Assembly: GCA_913058495.1 (NCBI GenBank)
Contig: CAJXQC010000003.1
Coordinates: 1 to 64,000 of the forward strand
Direction of reading: 5' to 3'
Length of the DNA: 64,000 nucleotides
DNA from: an uncultured Balneola sp.
Lineage (GTDB): Bacteria > Bacteroidota > Rhodothermia > Balneolales > Balneolaceae
Of this stretch, positions 16,828 to 26,530 are shown in pieces. Under the pieces are notes generated by a model. That model ran no database searches and was not told the DNA's origin. It saw nothing but the letters and a program-made list of their open reading frames with translations. A program made the position numbers and the translations under genes. Within the stretch, counting starts at the first letter, position 1; every line of letters starts with the position of its first letter.

Positions 16828-19425
16828 ATGAAATTATTACGCTATTCATTTTCACTTCTGTTTCTAACTTTATTATTCACTTCATTAAGTCACGCTCAGT
16901 TCTTTGAGAATTTTGATGATGGAGAAAAAACCGGTTATTCAGGCGCTTCTGTCACTCTATCCACAGGGAACTGGTTTTTAGATGACGCACTTTTAGGAAG
17001 CTTAAGTAACGATAAATTTAATGGCTCTCAAAGTGTAAGAATGGATAGGAGAGACGGTAAAACCGGAAACATCTATATGCAGTTTGATAAGCCTAATGGT
17101 GCTGATGAAGTTTCTTTCCAACTGGCTCATTATGGCAATAACGCAGAAGATGCTGCACTTCAGGTTCAGTATTCAACAGATGGTGGCTCAAGCTGGACGA
17201 ATGTCGGTGACGAAATAATAGCTCCTTCTGAGCTTACCGAGTATACTATTGCTGTAGAGGTTGAAGGAAATATCAGATTTAAGTTTGTTCAATCATCAGG
17301 AACAGACAGAATGAATATTGACGACATTCGCATAACTGATTATGTGGAAGCGGCAGCCGAAGCAACTATCAGTGTTTTAGTGGATAACGCTACAGCCAAT
17401 AACTCAGATGTGATCTCTTTCGGGGCTACATTGGAAGGAAATCAATTGACAAAAACAATGGAAATCAAGAATACAGGAAATCCTGACCTTGTTATTTCTG
17501 ATGTAACAGTGACGGGTGAAGGATTTTCATCATCAGTTCTTTCTGACAGTACTTTGGCGTTTAATGAAACTACAGAACTTACTCTGACTTTTGAACCAAC
17601 AAGTGACGGCACATTTCAAGGAAATATTACAGTAAACAGTAATGCAGATAACGCTTCAAGCTTTTCACTTACATTGAATGGAGAAGGTTTTGTAGATGGA
17701 GATGTGATTTCTATAGTTAATGCAAGACAACTTCAACTGGGAACCAGAGTTACAGTTGCAGGCCGGGTTACTGTTGCAAATCAGTTTGGCGGTCCATTAT
17801 ATATGCAGGATGGCACAGCCGGAATCGCTGTTTTTTGGGAACCACTACATTTAGCAGCTGAAATTGGAGATTCTATTCAGGTTTCGGGACCGCTTACAGT
17901 ATTCAAAGGAGGCGTGCCCGGCGCTGACGAAGATTTTTTATTACAGATCTCAGATACAGAGGAAGATGATAACATTGTATTTGAAGTATTTGATGTAGAG
18001 AAAAAAGAGGCAACTCCACGAATTGTAAATCTTGAGCAGCTTAATATGGAAGCTAACGAAGGTCAATTAGTGGTTGTTCAAAATGTAACTATTGATCATT
18101 CAGGTGCTTTTCAGGGAAATCAAAACTATGCTATTGCTGATGGAATAGGCACTGCAGAAATGAGAATAGATAACAATACAAATCTCGTTGATGCCATTGC
18201 TCCAACCGAGCCAGCAAATATAATTGGTGTAATTGGTCAGTTTGGCGGGACTTATCAACTGCTTCCAAGATTCACTGAAGATATGGGAGTTGAGGAAGTA
18301 AGTTATCCCGGAGATAATATCACTAAAGACCAGACATTAGACGTTGTAACATGGAATGTTGAGTGGTTTGGTGATGCTGGAAACGGACCTGAGGATGATG
18401 ATCTTCAACTTAGAAATGTAATAACAGTGGTAGAAACCATTGATGCAGATATTTATGCACTGCAGGAAATTTCAAGTCCTAACAGGTTTAATGCACTTGT
18501 GGACAGCCTTGAAGGATATGGCGGTTTTCTCGCAGAATATTCCCAAACTCAGGAAACAGCATTTCTGTTTAAAAGAAGTAGTATTGATTCTCTTTCAGGA
18601 GTTACATTATCATCAAGTGATGGATTTACACAGTCTAATTGGGCTAATGGTCGGTATCCGTTAATGTTTAGATTTACGGCTGATATTAATGATGAACAAC
18701 AGGAAGTTTATGCTTTTAACATTCATGCGAAAGCTTTTGGCGATCAAAGTTCATACAACCAACGTGTGGCAGCATCTGCAGAACTAAAAGAGTATTTGGA
18801 TAGAAACAGAGCCAGTGATAATGTAATAATGATAGGGGATTACAACGATGAAATTGTGAATTCTACGTTCAATGACAATGTTTCTCCGTATAAGAATTTT
18901 GATGATGATCCTGAGTACACAATCGTAACTAAAAAGCTTGAAGAGAACGGGTTTGGGTCGCAGTCAAGCGGTTCTTTTATAGATCATATAACGTTTACTT
19001 CAGAACTTAGCGACGACTATTTTGAAGGCACAGAAAGAGTTGAAAATCCATTTTATGTCGGCAGTTACTTAAGTACTACTTCGGATCACTTTCCTATTTG
19101 GATGCGATTTAAGTTCGGTGTTCTTACAAGTAACGAAGATGAGATTATTGAAACCCCGACTACTGTTTCTTTAAAACAAAATTATCCCAATCCTTTTAAC
19201 CCGAGTACAACAATTAGTTACACACTGGATTCTTCAACGAATGTAAATTTGAATGTGTATGATATCACAGGAAGAAAAGTAGCAACCTTAGTAAACGGCA
19301 GACAAACTGCAGGCGCTCAGGAAGTTAGATTTGATGCAAGCTCACTGGCATCCGGTGTGTATATTTACAGACTGGAAACAGTAACAGGAGCTAGTCTTAC
19401 TAAGAAAATGGTTCTTATTAAGTAA
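16828..19425 (+). CDS. Secreted multidomain endonuclease/exonuclease/phosphatase-family protein with T9SS sorting signal
   Basis: An 865-residue exported protein (signal LLFTSLSHAQ). Domains in order: an N-terminal beta-sandwich (about 24-170, FFENFDDGEKTGYSG), an ASH/choice-of-anchor-type domain (about 178-290, KTMEIKNTGNPDLVISDV), an OB-fold-like segment (about 292-490, RVTVAGRVTVANQFGGPLYM), the endonuclease/exonuclease/phosphatase catalytic domain (about 500-760) with VVTWNVEWFG, ALQEISS, MIGDYND and SDHFPIW, and a C-terminal type IX secretion sorting domain (about 780-865, LKQNYPNPFNPSTTISY). The catalytic motifs are complete, so extracellular nuclease or phosphodiesterase activity is likely. 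DNA or nucleotide scavenging for phosphate would be a sensible role. A strong terminator follows. Confidence 0.88.
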   Translation: MKLLRYSFSLLFLTLLFTSLSHAQFFENFDDGEKTGYSGASVTLSTGNWFLDDALLGSLSNDKFNGSQSVRMDRRDGKTGNIYMQFDKPNGADEVSFQLAHYGNNAEDAALQVQYSTDGGSSWTNVGDEIIAPSELTEYTIAVEVEGNIRFKFVQSSGTDRMNIDDIRITDYVEAAAEATISVLVDNATANNSDVISFGATLEGNQLTKTMEIKNTGNPDLVISDVTVTGEGFSSSVLSDSTLAFNETTELTLTFEPTSDGTFQGNITVNSNADNASSFSLTLNGEGFVDGDVISIVNARQLQLGTRVTVAGRVTVANQFGGPLYMQDGTAGIAVFWEPLHLAAEIGDSIQVSGPLTVFKGGVPGADEDFLLQISDTEEDDNIVFEVFDVEKKEATPRIVNLEQLNMEANEGQLVVVQNVTIDHSGAFQGNQNYAIADGIGTAEMRIDNNTNLVDAIAPTEPANIIGVIGQFGGTYQLLPRFTEDMGVEEVSYPGDNITKDQTLDVVTWNVEWFGDAGNGPEDDDLQLRNVITVVETIDADIYALQEISSPNRFNALVDSLEGYGGFLAEYSQTQETAFLFKRSSIDSLSGVTLSSSDGFTQSNWANGRYPLMFRFTADINDEQQEVYAFNIHAKAFGDQSSYNQRVAASAELKEYLDRNRASDNVIMIGDYNDEIVNSTFNDNVSPYKNFDDDPEYTIVTKKLEENGFGSQSSGSFIDHITFTSELSDDYFEGTERVENPFYVGSYLSTTSDHFPIWMRFKFGVLTSNEDEIIETPTTVSLKQNYPNPFNPSTTISYTLDSSTNVNLNVYDITGRKVATLVNGRQTAGAQEVRFDASSLASGVYIYRLETVTGASLTKKMVLIK

Positions 19426-19448
19426 GAGATCTGAAAAGTTATTCTATG

Positions 19449-19478
19449 GGGGCAGATCAAAAATCTGCCCCTTTTTTT
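19449..19478 (+). terminator. Rho-independent terminator after the secreted nuclease-like gene
   Basis: A 9-bp stem GGGGCAGAT / ATCTGCCCC with a 5-nt loop and seven T residues. It ends at the stop of the convergent membrane-protein gene. Confidence 0.9.
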
Positions 19479-20187
19479 ATGCTAAACGGTTTTTTAGTTG
19501 CACAATAGAAAGAACGTGCATAAAAACAGCTGAAGGCATTAAAAATCCGGCGACAATTATATATGGATAGGTAGTGAACTCGATGGGCATAAGCGCAATG
19601 TCAGAGCCATAAATTTCAGGTAAATAAATGGACGAAGTAAAGAGGAAGATAATAGAAGCGATAACGATCAGTCCAAGATAGTTCCACCGGATTATGGCAC
19701 GTTCGGATAAGAATTTAAACCTATATACAAGCAAACCAATTATTGGTGCAGTAAAGGCAAATACCAAATCATAATTATATCCTTCAATGGTTACATTGGT
19801 ATGAAGTATTCCTTGAGCTACACTAAATACAAAAAGTGTTTCAATAAAAATTCTAAAGGATTGATAGTACACCAACCAGCTTGAAGGAATAGCCTGAATC
19901 CATTCTGAGTTTCTGTATTTATAGATAAATATTCCTGTAAAAATAAACACCGGCAGTATTAAGAACAGAACAAATCTTGGTGGAAAATCAAACGATTGAA
20001 GTATTCCGGTTTGAGATACCAAAAAAATATACAGATGCCAGAGCAGGAGGTATCCAACTAATTTGATCTTTTTCTTTTTTGCTTGTCCCGAATCCTGAGT
20101 TGTTTTATTGATGGCTCTAGAGCCTATTAGTGAAATAACGATCACCATCATTATTGATAAGCCAATGAAGGCAAGTTTTAAAGCCAT
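19477..20187 (-). CDS. Multipass membrane protein coupled to a MarR regulator
   Basis: A 236-residue protein with about seven hydrophobic segments, including LAFIGLSIMMVIVISLIGS, LVGYLLLWHLYIFLVS and YPYIIVAGFLMPSAVFMHVLSIVQL. No known family was recognised. Its ATG overlaps the TAA of the MarR gene by one base (TAATG), so the two are translated together. By analogy with other MarR-linked genes it may be the target of that regulator, for example in stress response or small-molecule handling, but nothing in the sequence indicates a substrate. Confidence 0.7.
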   Translation of the reverse strand: MALKLAFIGLSIMMVIVISLIGSRAINKTTQDSGQAKKKKIKLVGYLLLWHLYIFLVSQTGILQSFDFPPRFVLFLILPVFIFTGIFIYKYRNSEWIQAIPSSWLVYYQSFRIFIETLFVFSVAQGILHTNVTIEGYNYDLVFAFTAPIIGLLVYRFKFLSERAIIRWNYLGLIVIASIIFLFTSSIYLPEIYGSDIALMPIEFTTYPYIIVAGFLMPSAVFMHVLSIVQLKNRLA

Positions 20188-20612
20188 TATTTATGATTTA
20201 TTAGATTGTTGAGTAATGTACTTAGGGCTTCTTCACCGTCTTGGCCTATATAACTACGAATTTCATCCATCGCTTTTTGCCATTCAGGAATTACTTTTTC
20301 GATTAACTGTTTTCCTTCGTAAGTGATAGCAATTTTAGAAGCATCATTTTTTTTCAGATAACCTTGCTCCATCAAACGCCGAAGATTCCGGCTTAAAGTG
20401 GATTTCTCCAATTGGACGATTGTAGCAATTTGGTTCTGAATTAGTCCATCTTCATGCTTTGACAGAACAAACATTATACTGGTTTGACTGTCTGTAATAC
20501 CAAAGGGGCTTAAGTATTTTCTAAAGATGTTCCCGGTAATACGATTCAAACGCATTACTTTACCGGATATACAAGTTGAAGGGTTAAAAGATTCTATATT
20601 TTTGAAGCTCAT
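20187..20612 (-). CDS. MarR-family transcriptional regulator
   Basis: A 141-residue winged-helix protein. The central part (SPFGITDSQTSIMFVLSKHEDGLIQNQIA, then LEKSTLSRNLRRLMEQGYLKK) is the typical MarR DNA-binding domain with recognition helix and wing; charged helices at both ends would dimerise. Such proteins usually repress their own operon and release DNA on binding a small phenolic ligand or after cysteine oxidation. It has one cysteine near the N-terminus (PSTCISG). A perfect 16-bp palindrome lies 20 bp upstream of its start, which supports autoregulation of this two-gene operon. Confidence 0.88.
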   Translation of the reverse strand: MSFKNIESFNPSTCISGKVMRLNRITGNIFRKYLSPFGITDSQTSIMFVLSKHEDGLIQNQIATIVQLEKSTLSRNLRRLMEQGYLKKNDASKIAITYEGKQLIEKVIPEWQKAMDEIRSYIGQDGEEALSTLLNNLINHK

Positions 20613-20631
20613 TCAAGAATATAAGAACTAG

Positions 20632-20647
20632 AGTTGTATATACAACT
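20632..20647. promoter_or_regulatory. Palindromic operator, probable MarR autoregulation site
   Basis: A perfect 16-bp palindrome AGTTGTATATACAACT centred 28 bp upstream of the MarR start codon. The TTGTATATACAA core resembles known MarR-family operators. Position is suitable for covering the promoter. Confidence 0.65.
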
Positions 20648-20725
20648 ATCAATAAATTCCAGATTCTCTGATTTTTTCTAAAGATAGGACATGACGTTAG
20701 GGGAGAGTCAAGAAGAAAATAAAAA

Positions 20726-20753
20726 AAGCCCGATAAAATTAATTATCGGGCTT
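20726..20753 (-). terminator. Rho-independent terminator of kgd
   Basis: An 11-bp stem AAGCCCGATAA / TTATCGGGCTT with a 6-nt loop. Read on the minus strand it is followed by a T-rich tract. It is 25 bp past the kgd stop. Confidence 0.9.
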
Positions 20754-20777
20754 GAATATTTAACATGATCTGAGTTG

Positions 20778-23700
20778 CTATCTCTTCAGCGCGTCTTCAA
20801 CTAAAGCATTTTGCTCAGCTTCATGTATTTTCTTTTGTCCGGCTGCAGGAGAAGCAGAAGCCTGACGTCCTGCATATGTAAGGGTTTGTCCTTTTTCAAG
20901 AAGCTCAACAAAACGAGGAGCCACAAATGACCATGCACCCATGTTCTTAGGCTCTTCCTGACACCAAACTATTTCTTTCACATTTTTGAAAGTTTTCAAC
21001 TGTTCCGAAATATCATCATCAGGGAAAGGGTAGAATTGCTCAAGTCGAGCAATAGCTACATCTTTTATATCATTTTCCTGACGATATTTAAGCAGATCGT
21101 AATACACTTTTCCGGAGCAGATAACCAAACGCTCGGCATCAGTAACTTCTGTATCAGAAATAAATGGCTGGAATTTTCCTTCCGCAAGTTCCTGTGTATT
21201 TGAAGTTGCCATCGGGTGACGAAGCAAGCTTTTTGGTGTCATAAGGACAACCGGTTTTTTTGCTTCCTGGAAAGTTTGCTTTCTCAACATATGGTAATAC
21301 TGAGCCGGGGTAGTCAGATTCATTACCTGCATGTTATCTTCGGCACAAAGCTGAAGAAAACGCTCCAATCTGGCTGATGAATGCTCCGGTCCCTGACCCT
21401 CATATCCATGAGGGAGATTTAAAACCAATGAAGTGGTTTGTCCCCATTTTGCTTCGCTGGATGAAAGAAACTGATCAATAATAATTTGAGCACCGTTCAC
21501 AAAATCACCAAACTGAGCTTCCCATATAACAAGTGCATATTTTTCTTGTGCACTGTAACCGAATTCAAATCCCATTGCGGCATATTCACTCAATAAACTG
21601 TTATGAACATGGAAATATCCCTGATCATCCGACAGATTATTTAATGGCGTGAAAGTCTGGTTTGTTTCAGTTCCGTGTAATACAGAATGTCGGTGAGAGA
21701 AAGTTCCTCTTTCCACATCCTGACCGGTAATACGAATGGTTCTTCCGGATTTAAGAATGGAGCCAAATGAAAGTGCTTCAGCAAAACCCCAATCAATTTT
21801 CTTTTCATTCTTCTCAACAATATCTGCTCGTTTCGCTAATTGTTTCAGAAGCTTCGGGTTTGCATCAAAGTCTTTGGGAACAGTATTAATTTTAACTGCA
21901 ATGTCTTTTAGCTCGTCCACAGAGTAAGTGGTGTCGGGAAACTTGGTACGGCTTTTCTGATCTGTTTCTGTGCGATCGAATATATCTTCTGTGATATCTA
22001 CATTCGGTGATTTTTTTGCATCTTCAAAAGCTTCCAGAAGAAGTTTATCAAATTCATCAAAGATCTCCTGTGTCTCATCTTCTGTGAGCTCGCCGTTTTT
22101 CACTAAGAACTGAGTGTAAAGATCTCTTACCGGAGGCTGGTCGTTGATCTCTTTATACATGCCCGGTTGTGTAAATGCAGGTTCGTCACCTTCATTATGG
22201 CCATGCTTTCTATATCCGATCAAATCAATGATCACATCTTTTCCGAACTTCTGGCGGTAATCAACGGCCATTTGAATAGCATGAACTGCAGCTTCCGGCT
22301 TATCACCATTTACATGGAAGATCGGAGCTAAGATCATTTTTGCCAGATCAGAAGCATACTCAGTAGAACGTCCGTCTTTAGGAAGAGTAGTAAATCCAAT
22401 TTGGTTGTTGATGATAATATGAACAGTTCCGCCCGTTTTATATCCTTCCAGTTGAGACATATTCAATGTTTCAGGAACAACACCTTGTCCTGCAAATGCT
22501 GCGTCGCCATGCATAAGAACCGGTAAGATCTTCTTCTCAGCGTCATCACCATCATAGTGATCCTGCATTGCTCTTACAGCACCTTCAACAACAGGGTCAA
22601 CGGCTTCCAGATGACTTGGGTTTGGCATTAGTTCCAGCCGAACCTCTTTACCCTCTGCAGCTTTGTGAACGCCTTTTGTTCCAAGGTGATATTTAACATC
22701 GCCTGAACCCTGAATAGAATCCGGGTCCACACTGCCTTCAAATTCCGCGAATACTCTGTGGTACGGTTTGTTCAAGATGTTTACCAACATATTCAATCTG
22801 CCGCGGTGAGCCATTCCGAAAAATGCCTTTTCAATACCACTTTCAGCAGAGCGGTTAAGCATGAAGTGAATCATTGGGATTAACGTGTCGGCGCCTTCTA
22901 ATGAAAAACGCTTGTGACCGATATATTTTTTATGAAGAAACTCTTCAAAAGCCATGGCCTGATTCAGCTTGTGCAGGATCTGCTTTTTATCATCTTTACT
23001 AAGATCAGCTTTATTGGCACTAGACTCCATCGTATTTCTTAACCAACGGCGCTCTTCCAGATCGAGCAAGTGCATATAATCCGCACCGATATTTCCGCAA
23101 TAAGTATCACGCAGAAGTTTTACGATCTCGCGAAGAGGAGCTTTTTCTTTACCGCCGAATCCACCACAATAAAATTCACGATCCAGATCCCATAGCGAAA
23201 GTCCATAATATTCCAGATCCAGTTCCGGAACATATTTAGGGTCTTTACCGAGCGGATCAAGATCAGAAAGAACATGACCACGCATGCGGTACATATTGAT
23301 CAATCTCCAAACACCGATAGCACGTCTGTCATATTCCAGAGAGTCAGATTTTCCACCAAACGGACCTGAATAAGTATCCGTTGAATAAGGAATCGGCTCG
23401 TAAGGAATTTCAAGATCGCTGAAAATTTCTTCATAAAAATTTTCCTGTCCTGTAAGCAGATCATTGATCTTTTTCAGGAAGGAACCGGATTCTGCTCCCT
23501 GAATTACGCGGTGATCGTACGTACAAGTCACCGTCATTACTTTACTGATTCCAAGTTGGTTCAGTATTTCTTTCGACATGGACTGATATTCAGCAGGATA
23601 GTCGATAGCACCGGTTGCAATAATTGCTCCCTGTCCCTGCATCAATCTTGGAACAGAAGAAACCGTGCCTATAGTCCCCGGATTTGTGATACTTATTGTT

Positions 23701-24398
23701 GTTCCCTGATAATCGTCAATTTGCAGTTTACCGTTTCTGGCTTTATTGATCAATTCAGCGTAGGCGTGTAAGAACTCCTTAAAGTTCATTTTATTTACGC
23801 CTTTTAGATTAGGAACTACAAGATTTCTGGTACCATCTTTATTAGGAAGATCGATCGCAATTCCAAGATTTACCTGATCAGGAACAACTTTAAAATGATT
23901 GTCACCATCAAAATGGTAAGCATTATTTACAGAAGGAAATTCATCCAGAGCTTTGATAATAGCCCATGCAATAAAATGAGTGAAAGATGCTTTCGGTTCA
24001 TTGCGTTGAAGCAAATGCGTGTTGATGATGGTTCTGTCTTCGATCATCATTTTTACGGGAAGCACTCTCAATGATGTAGCCGTTGGAACCTCTAAACTGA
24101 GATCCATATTCTCAACGATCTTAGTAGCTACGCCTTTTATCTTTTCCAGCTCAGCATTTTTTGGAGCGCCTGAACTTGCCTCCGGTTTTTTGGGAGCCGG
24201 TTTTGCCTTTGGCTGAGGAGGAGTTTCAACCGCAGTAGCACTGCTTTCAGCTTTGGAGCCATTGGTTGACTTGCCATCATGCTCATCGAAAAAGTTTCGC
24301 CAATGCGCAGGTACTGAATTAGGGTTTTCTTTATACTGATCGTAAAGTTCTTCTACCAGAGCAGAGTTTGGACCGAAAACGGCTTCAAGAGATTTCAA
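20778..24398 (-). CDS. kgd: Multifunctional 2-oxoglutarate dehydrogenase (E2 domain fused to E1)
   Basis: A 1206-residue Kgd-type enzyme of the TCA cycle. In order: a short E1-like N-terminus (LEAVFGPNSALVEELYDQY), an Ala/Pro-rich linker (about 45-80), an E2 succinyltransferase-type catalytic domain (about 85-320, with CTYDHRVIQGAESGSFL) and the full thiamine-diphosphate E1 part from about 360 (MAHRGRLNMLVN, HGDAAFAGQGVVPETLN, INNQIGFTT). No lipoyl domain is seen, so a separate lipoylated E2 is needed for the complete reaction, as in mycobacteria. The E2 His is kept, but the usual DG of HRxxDG is QG, as in Kgd relatives. The start is a TTG at 24398 with GAGG upstream; an in-frame stop lies three codons before it. 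Confidence 0.93.
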   Translation of the reverse strand: MKSLEAVFGPNSALVEELYDQYKENPNSVPAHWRNFFDEHDGKSTNGSKAESSATAVETPPQPKAKPAPKKPEASSGAPKNAELEKIKGVATKIVENMDLSLEVPTATSLRVLPVKMMIEDRTIINTHLLQRNEPKASFTHFIAWAIIKALDEFPSVNNAYHFDGDNHFKVVPDQVNLGIAIDLPNKDGTRNLVVPNLKGVNKMNFKEFLHAYAELINKARNGKLQIDDYQGTTISITNPGTIGTVSSVPRLMQGQGAIIATGAIDYPAEYQSMSKEILNQLGISKVMTVTCTYDHRVIQGAESGSFLKKINDLLTGQENFYEEIFSDLEIPYEPIPYSTDTYSGPFGGKSDSLEYDRRAIGVWRLINMYRMRGHVLSDLDPLGKDPKYVPELDLEYYGLSLWDLDREFYCGGFGGKEKAPLREIVKLLRDTYCGNIGADYMHLLDLEERRWLRNTMESSANKADLSKDDKKQILHKLNQAMAFEEFLHKKYIGHKRFSLEGADTLIPMIHFMLNRSAESGIEKAFFGMAHRGRLNMLVNILNKPYHRVFAEFEGSVDPDSIQGSGDVKYHLGTKGVHKAAEGKEVRLELMPNPSHLEAVDPVVEGAVRAMQDHYDGDDAEKKILPVLMHGDAAFAGQGVVPETLNMSQLEGYKTGGTVHIIINNQIGFTTLPKDGRSTEYASDLAKMILAPIFHVNGDKPEAAVHAIQMAVDYRQKFGKDVIIDLIGYRKHGHNEGDEPAFTQPGMYKEINDQPPVRDLYTQFLVKNGELTEDETQEIFDEFDKLLLEAFEDAKKSPNVDITEDIFDRTETDQKSRTKFPDTTYSVDELKDIAVKINTVPKDFDANPKLLKQLAKRADIVEKNEKKIDWGFAEALSFGSILKSGRTIRITGQDVERGTFSHRHSVLHGTETNQTFTPLNNLSDDQGYFHVHNSLLSEYAAMGFEFGYSAQEKYALVIWEAQFGDFVNGAQIIIDQFLSSSEAKWGQTTSLVLNLPHGYEGQGPEHSSARLERFLQLCAEDNMQVMNLTTPAQYYHMLRKQTFQEAKKPVVLMTPKSLLRHPMATSNTQELAEGKFQPFISDTEVTDAERLVICSGKVYYDLLKYRQENDIKDVAIARLEQFYPFPDDDISEQLKTFKNVKEIVWCQEEPKNMGAWSFVAPRFVELLEKGQTLTYAGRQASASPAAGQKKIHEAEQNALVEDALKR

Positions 24399-24469
24399 TG
24401 GGTGTTAACCTCGTGCGGATTTTGTATGCAACTAAATGAATCTGTTTGTTTATGCTGATAAATAATTTG

Positions 24470-24481
24470 TTCGATATCGAA
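24470..24481. promoter_or_regulatory. Palindrome between kgd and pepF
   Basis: TTCGATATCGAA, a perfect 12-bp palindrome in the divergent 264-bp kgd-pepF interval. It may be an operator, but nothing else supports this. Confidence 0.25.
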
Positions 24482-24662
24482 GAAAATTTAAAAAGCGCTT
24501 AAAATTAAGGATTACAATCTTAAAAAACGATATTTCTTCTGTTGATTATCATCATAGGTAAACACAAAGATTTTTAAGGAATAGTTTCTCAACTAACCCT
24601 TTAATTCCCATCCTACAACTGCTATATTCAAAGCTTACATTTAATCTTTGAGAAAAACCTGT

Positions 24663-26456
24663 ATGAAGGCTGAAAACGGCGCAGAAAAAATTAACTGGGA
24701 CTTGAGTGATCTTTACAAATCTTCAGACGATCCTCAATTGGAAAAAGATAAAAAAGAGGTGTTGGCAGCTGCTGATACGTTTGCTGATAAATACAAAGGT
24801 AAAATAGATTCACTTTCAGCTGTTGAGTTTAAAGAATTACTTCAGGAATATGAAGCAATTCAGGATAAAGGAGGGAAGATCGGCTCTTTCGCTTATCTGC
24901 AATGGAGTACCAATACTTCTAATTCTGATTACGGAAAGTTAGTGCAAGAATCGAATGAGCTCTCTTCTGAACTCAATCAAAAGTTGGTTTTCTTTGATGT
25001 AGAATGGCTGAAAGTGGATAAGAAAAAAGCACAGACTTTGATCAATGATCCTCAACTTTCGTTCTATTCTCATTATCTGGATTCTTCAAGACGCTACAAA
25101 AAGCATGTTCTGGAAGAGCAACAGGAACAGATCATGTCTGCAAAATCAGTGACGGGCAGAAGTGCATGGGTTCGTTTCTTTGACGAAACATTAGGCGCGG
25201 CAGAATTTCATATTGACGGTGAATCGCTGACTGAGCAGGAAGCACTGAGTAAACTGCATGAAGGCGATCAAAAGATCAGAAAAAAAGCTCATGCTGCGCT
25301 TACAGAAACATTTAACGATCTGAGCAGAACACTGACTTTTATTTTTAACACTGTTCTGGCGGATAAATCCACCAACGATCGTTTCAGAAATTATAAAAGC
25401 TGGGTTTCATCCAGAAATCTTGCCAACGAAACCGATGATGAGACAGTAGAAGCTTTAGTTGAAGCAGTTACATCAAATTACGATCTGGTTCAAAGATACT
25501 ACAAGTTAAAAACCGACTTGCTTGGTTTGGATGAAATGAAGGATTACGACCGGTATGCACCTATCATCCAAAATGAAGAAACGATTTCGTGGGATGAAGC
25601 CAAAGAAATGGTGTTGGACGCTTACACAAAATTTCATCCTGAAATGGGGGAGATCACCAAAAAGTTCTTTGAAAAAAATTGGATCGATGCAGCTATAAAG
25701 CCGGGTAAAAGAGGAGGAGCATATTCCGCAAGTACAGTTCCTTCTGTTCACCCATATGTATTTATGAATTTTGACGGTAAGATCAGAGATGTACAAACAT
25801 TGGCTCATGAATTGGGTCATGGAGTTCATCAATATCTATCCAGACAACAAGGTCCGTTGCAGGCCGGAACGCCACTTACTACTGCGGAAACGGCGTCTGT
25901 TTTTGGTGAGATGTTGGTTTTTCAAAAATTGTTGAAGGAGATCAAAGATCCCAAAGAAAAGCTGGCATTAATCACCGGAAAAATTGACGATACCATTGCA
26001 ACGGTATTTCGTCAGATCTCTATGAACAGATTTGAAGATGCGATTCACACTGCAAGAAGAGAAGAAGGCGAATTAACTACCGAGCGTTTTTCAGAATTGT
26101 GGATGGAGCAACAAGAGAAATTATACGGTGATTCGGTTACATTAACAGATGAATACGGAATCTGGTGGAGCTACATTCCTCACTTTTTACACACTCCGGG
26201 TTATGTGTATGCGTATGCATTCGGTGAATTATTGGTGATGGCTTTGTATCAGGAGTTTAGGGAGCGTCCTGATGGCTTTGCAGATAAATACATGGAACTG
26301 TTAAGCGCAGGTGGATCAGAATGGCCACATGAACTAGTAGCAAAAATGGGATTAGATATCACTGATCCGAATTTTTGGAACAAAGGGTTGAAGTCGCTTG
26401 AGATGATGATCGAAGAAGCAGAAGAGTTGAATGAGCAAATCTCAAAAAACAATTAA
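24663..26456 (+). CDS. pepF: Oligoendopeptidase F, M3 family
   Basis: A 597-residue cytoplasmic zinc metallopeptidase that trims short peptides. The HExxH motif is clear (LAHELGHGVHQYL, near residue 381), followed about 26 residues on by the third-ligand glutamate in TTAETASVFGE. The N-terminus INWDLSDLYKSSDDP is typical of the M3B oligoendopeptidase F group. The track begins at a TTG at 24648, but the ATG at 24663 is more natural. No signal peptide is present. It is divergent from kgd. A strong hairpin follows the stop. Confidence 0.92.
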   Translation: MKAENGAEKINWDLSDLYKSSDDPQLEKDKKEVLAAADTFADKYKGKIDSLSAVEFKELLQEYEAIQDKGGKIGSFAYLQWSTNTSNSDYGKLVQESNELSSELNQKLVFFDVEWLKVDKKKAQTLINDPQLSFYSHYLDSSRRYKKHVLEEQQEQIMSAKSVTGRSAWVRFFDETLGAAEFHIDGESLTEQEALSKLHEGDQKIRKKAHAALTETFNDLSRTLTFIFNTVLADKSTNDRFRNYKSWVSSRNLANETDDETVEALVEAVTSNYDLVQRYYKLKTDLLGLDEMKDYDRYAPIIQNEETISWDEAKEMVLDAYTKFHPEMGEITKKFFEKNWIDAAIKPGKRGGAYSASTVPSVHPYVFMNFDGKIRDVQTLAHELGHGVHQYLSRQQGPLQAGTPLTTAETASVFGEMLVFQKLLKEIKDPKEKLALITGKIDDTIATVFRQISMNRFEDAIHTARREEGELTTERFSELWMEQQEKLYGDSVTLTDEYGIWWSYIPHFLHTPGYVYAYAFGELLVMALYQEFRERPDGFADKYMELLSAGGSEWPHELVAKMGLDITDPNFWNKGLKSLEMMIEEAEELNEQISKNN

Positions 26457-26483
26457 GACGAATAAAATGACCCTCTCCTTTGT

Positions 26484-26511
26484 TTCCTCTCCGTGGAGAG
26501 GAAGACTTTTT
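26484..26511 (+). terminator. Rho-independent terminator after pepF
   Basis: A 9-bp stem TTCCTCTCC / GGAGAGGAA with a 2-base apex (so about 8 effective pairs), followed by GAC and five T residues. It lies 27 bp past the pepF stop. Confidence 0.75.
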
Positions 26512-26530
26512 AAATAGGTCATATTTATAA

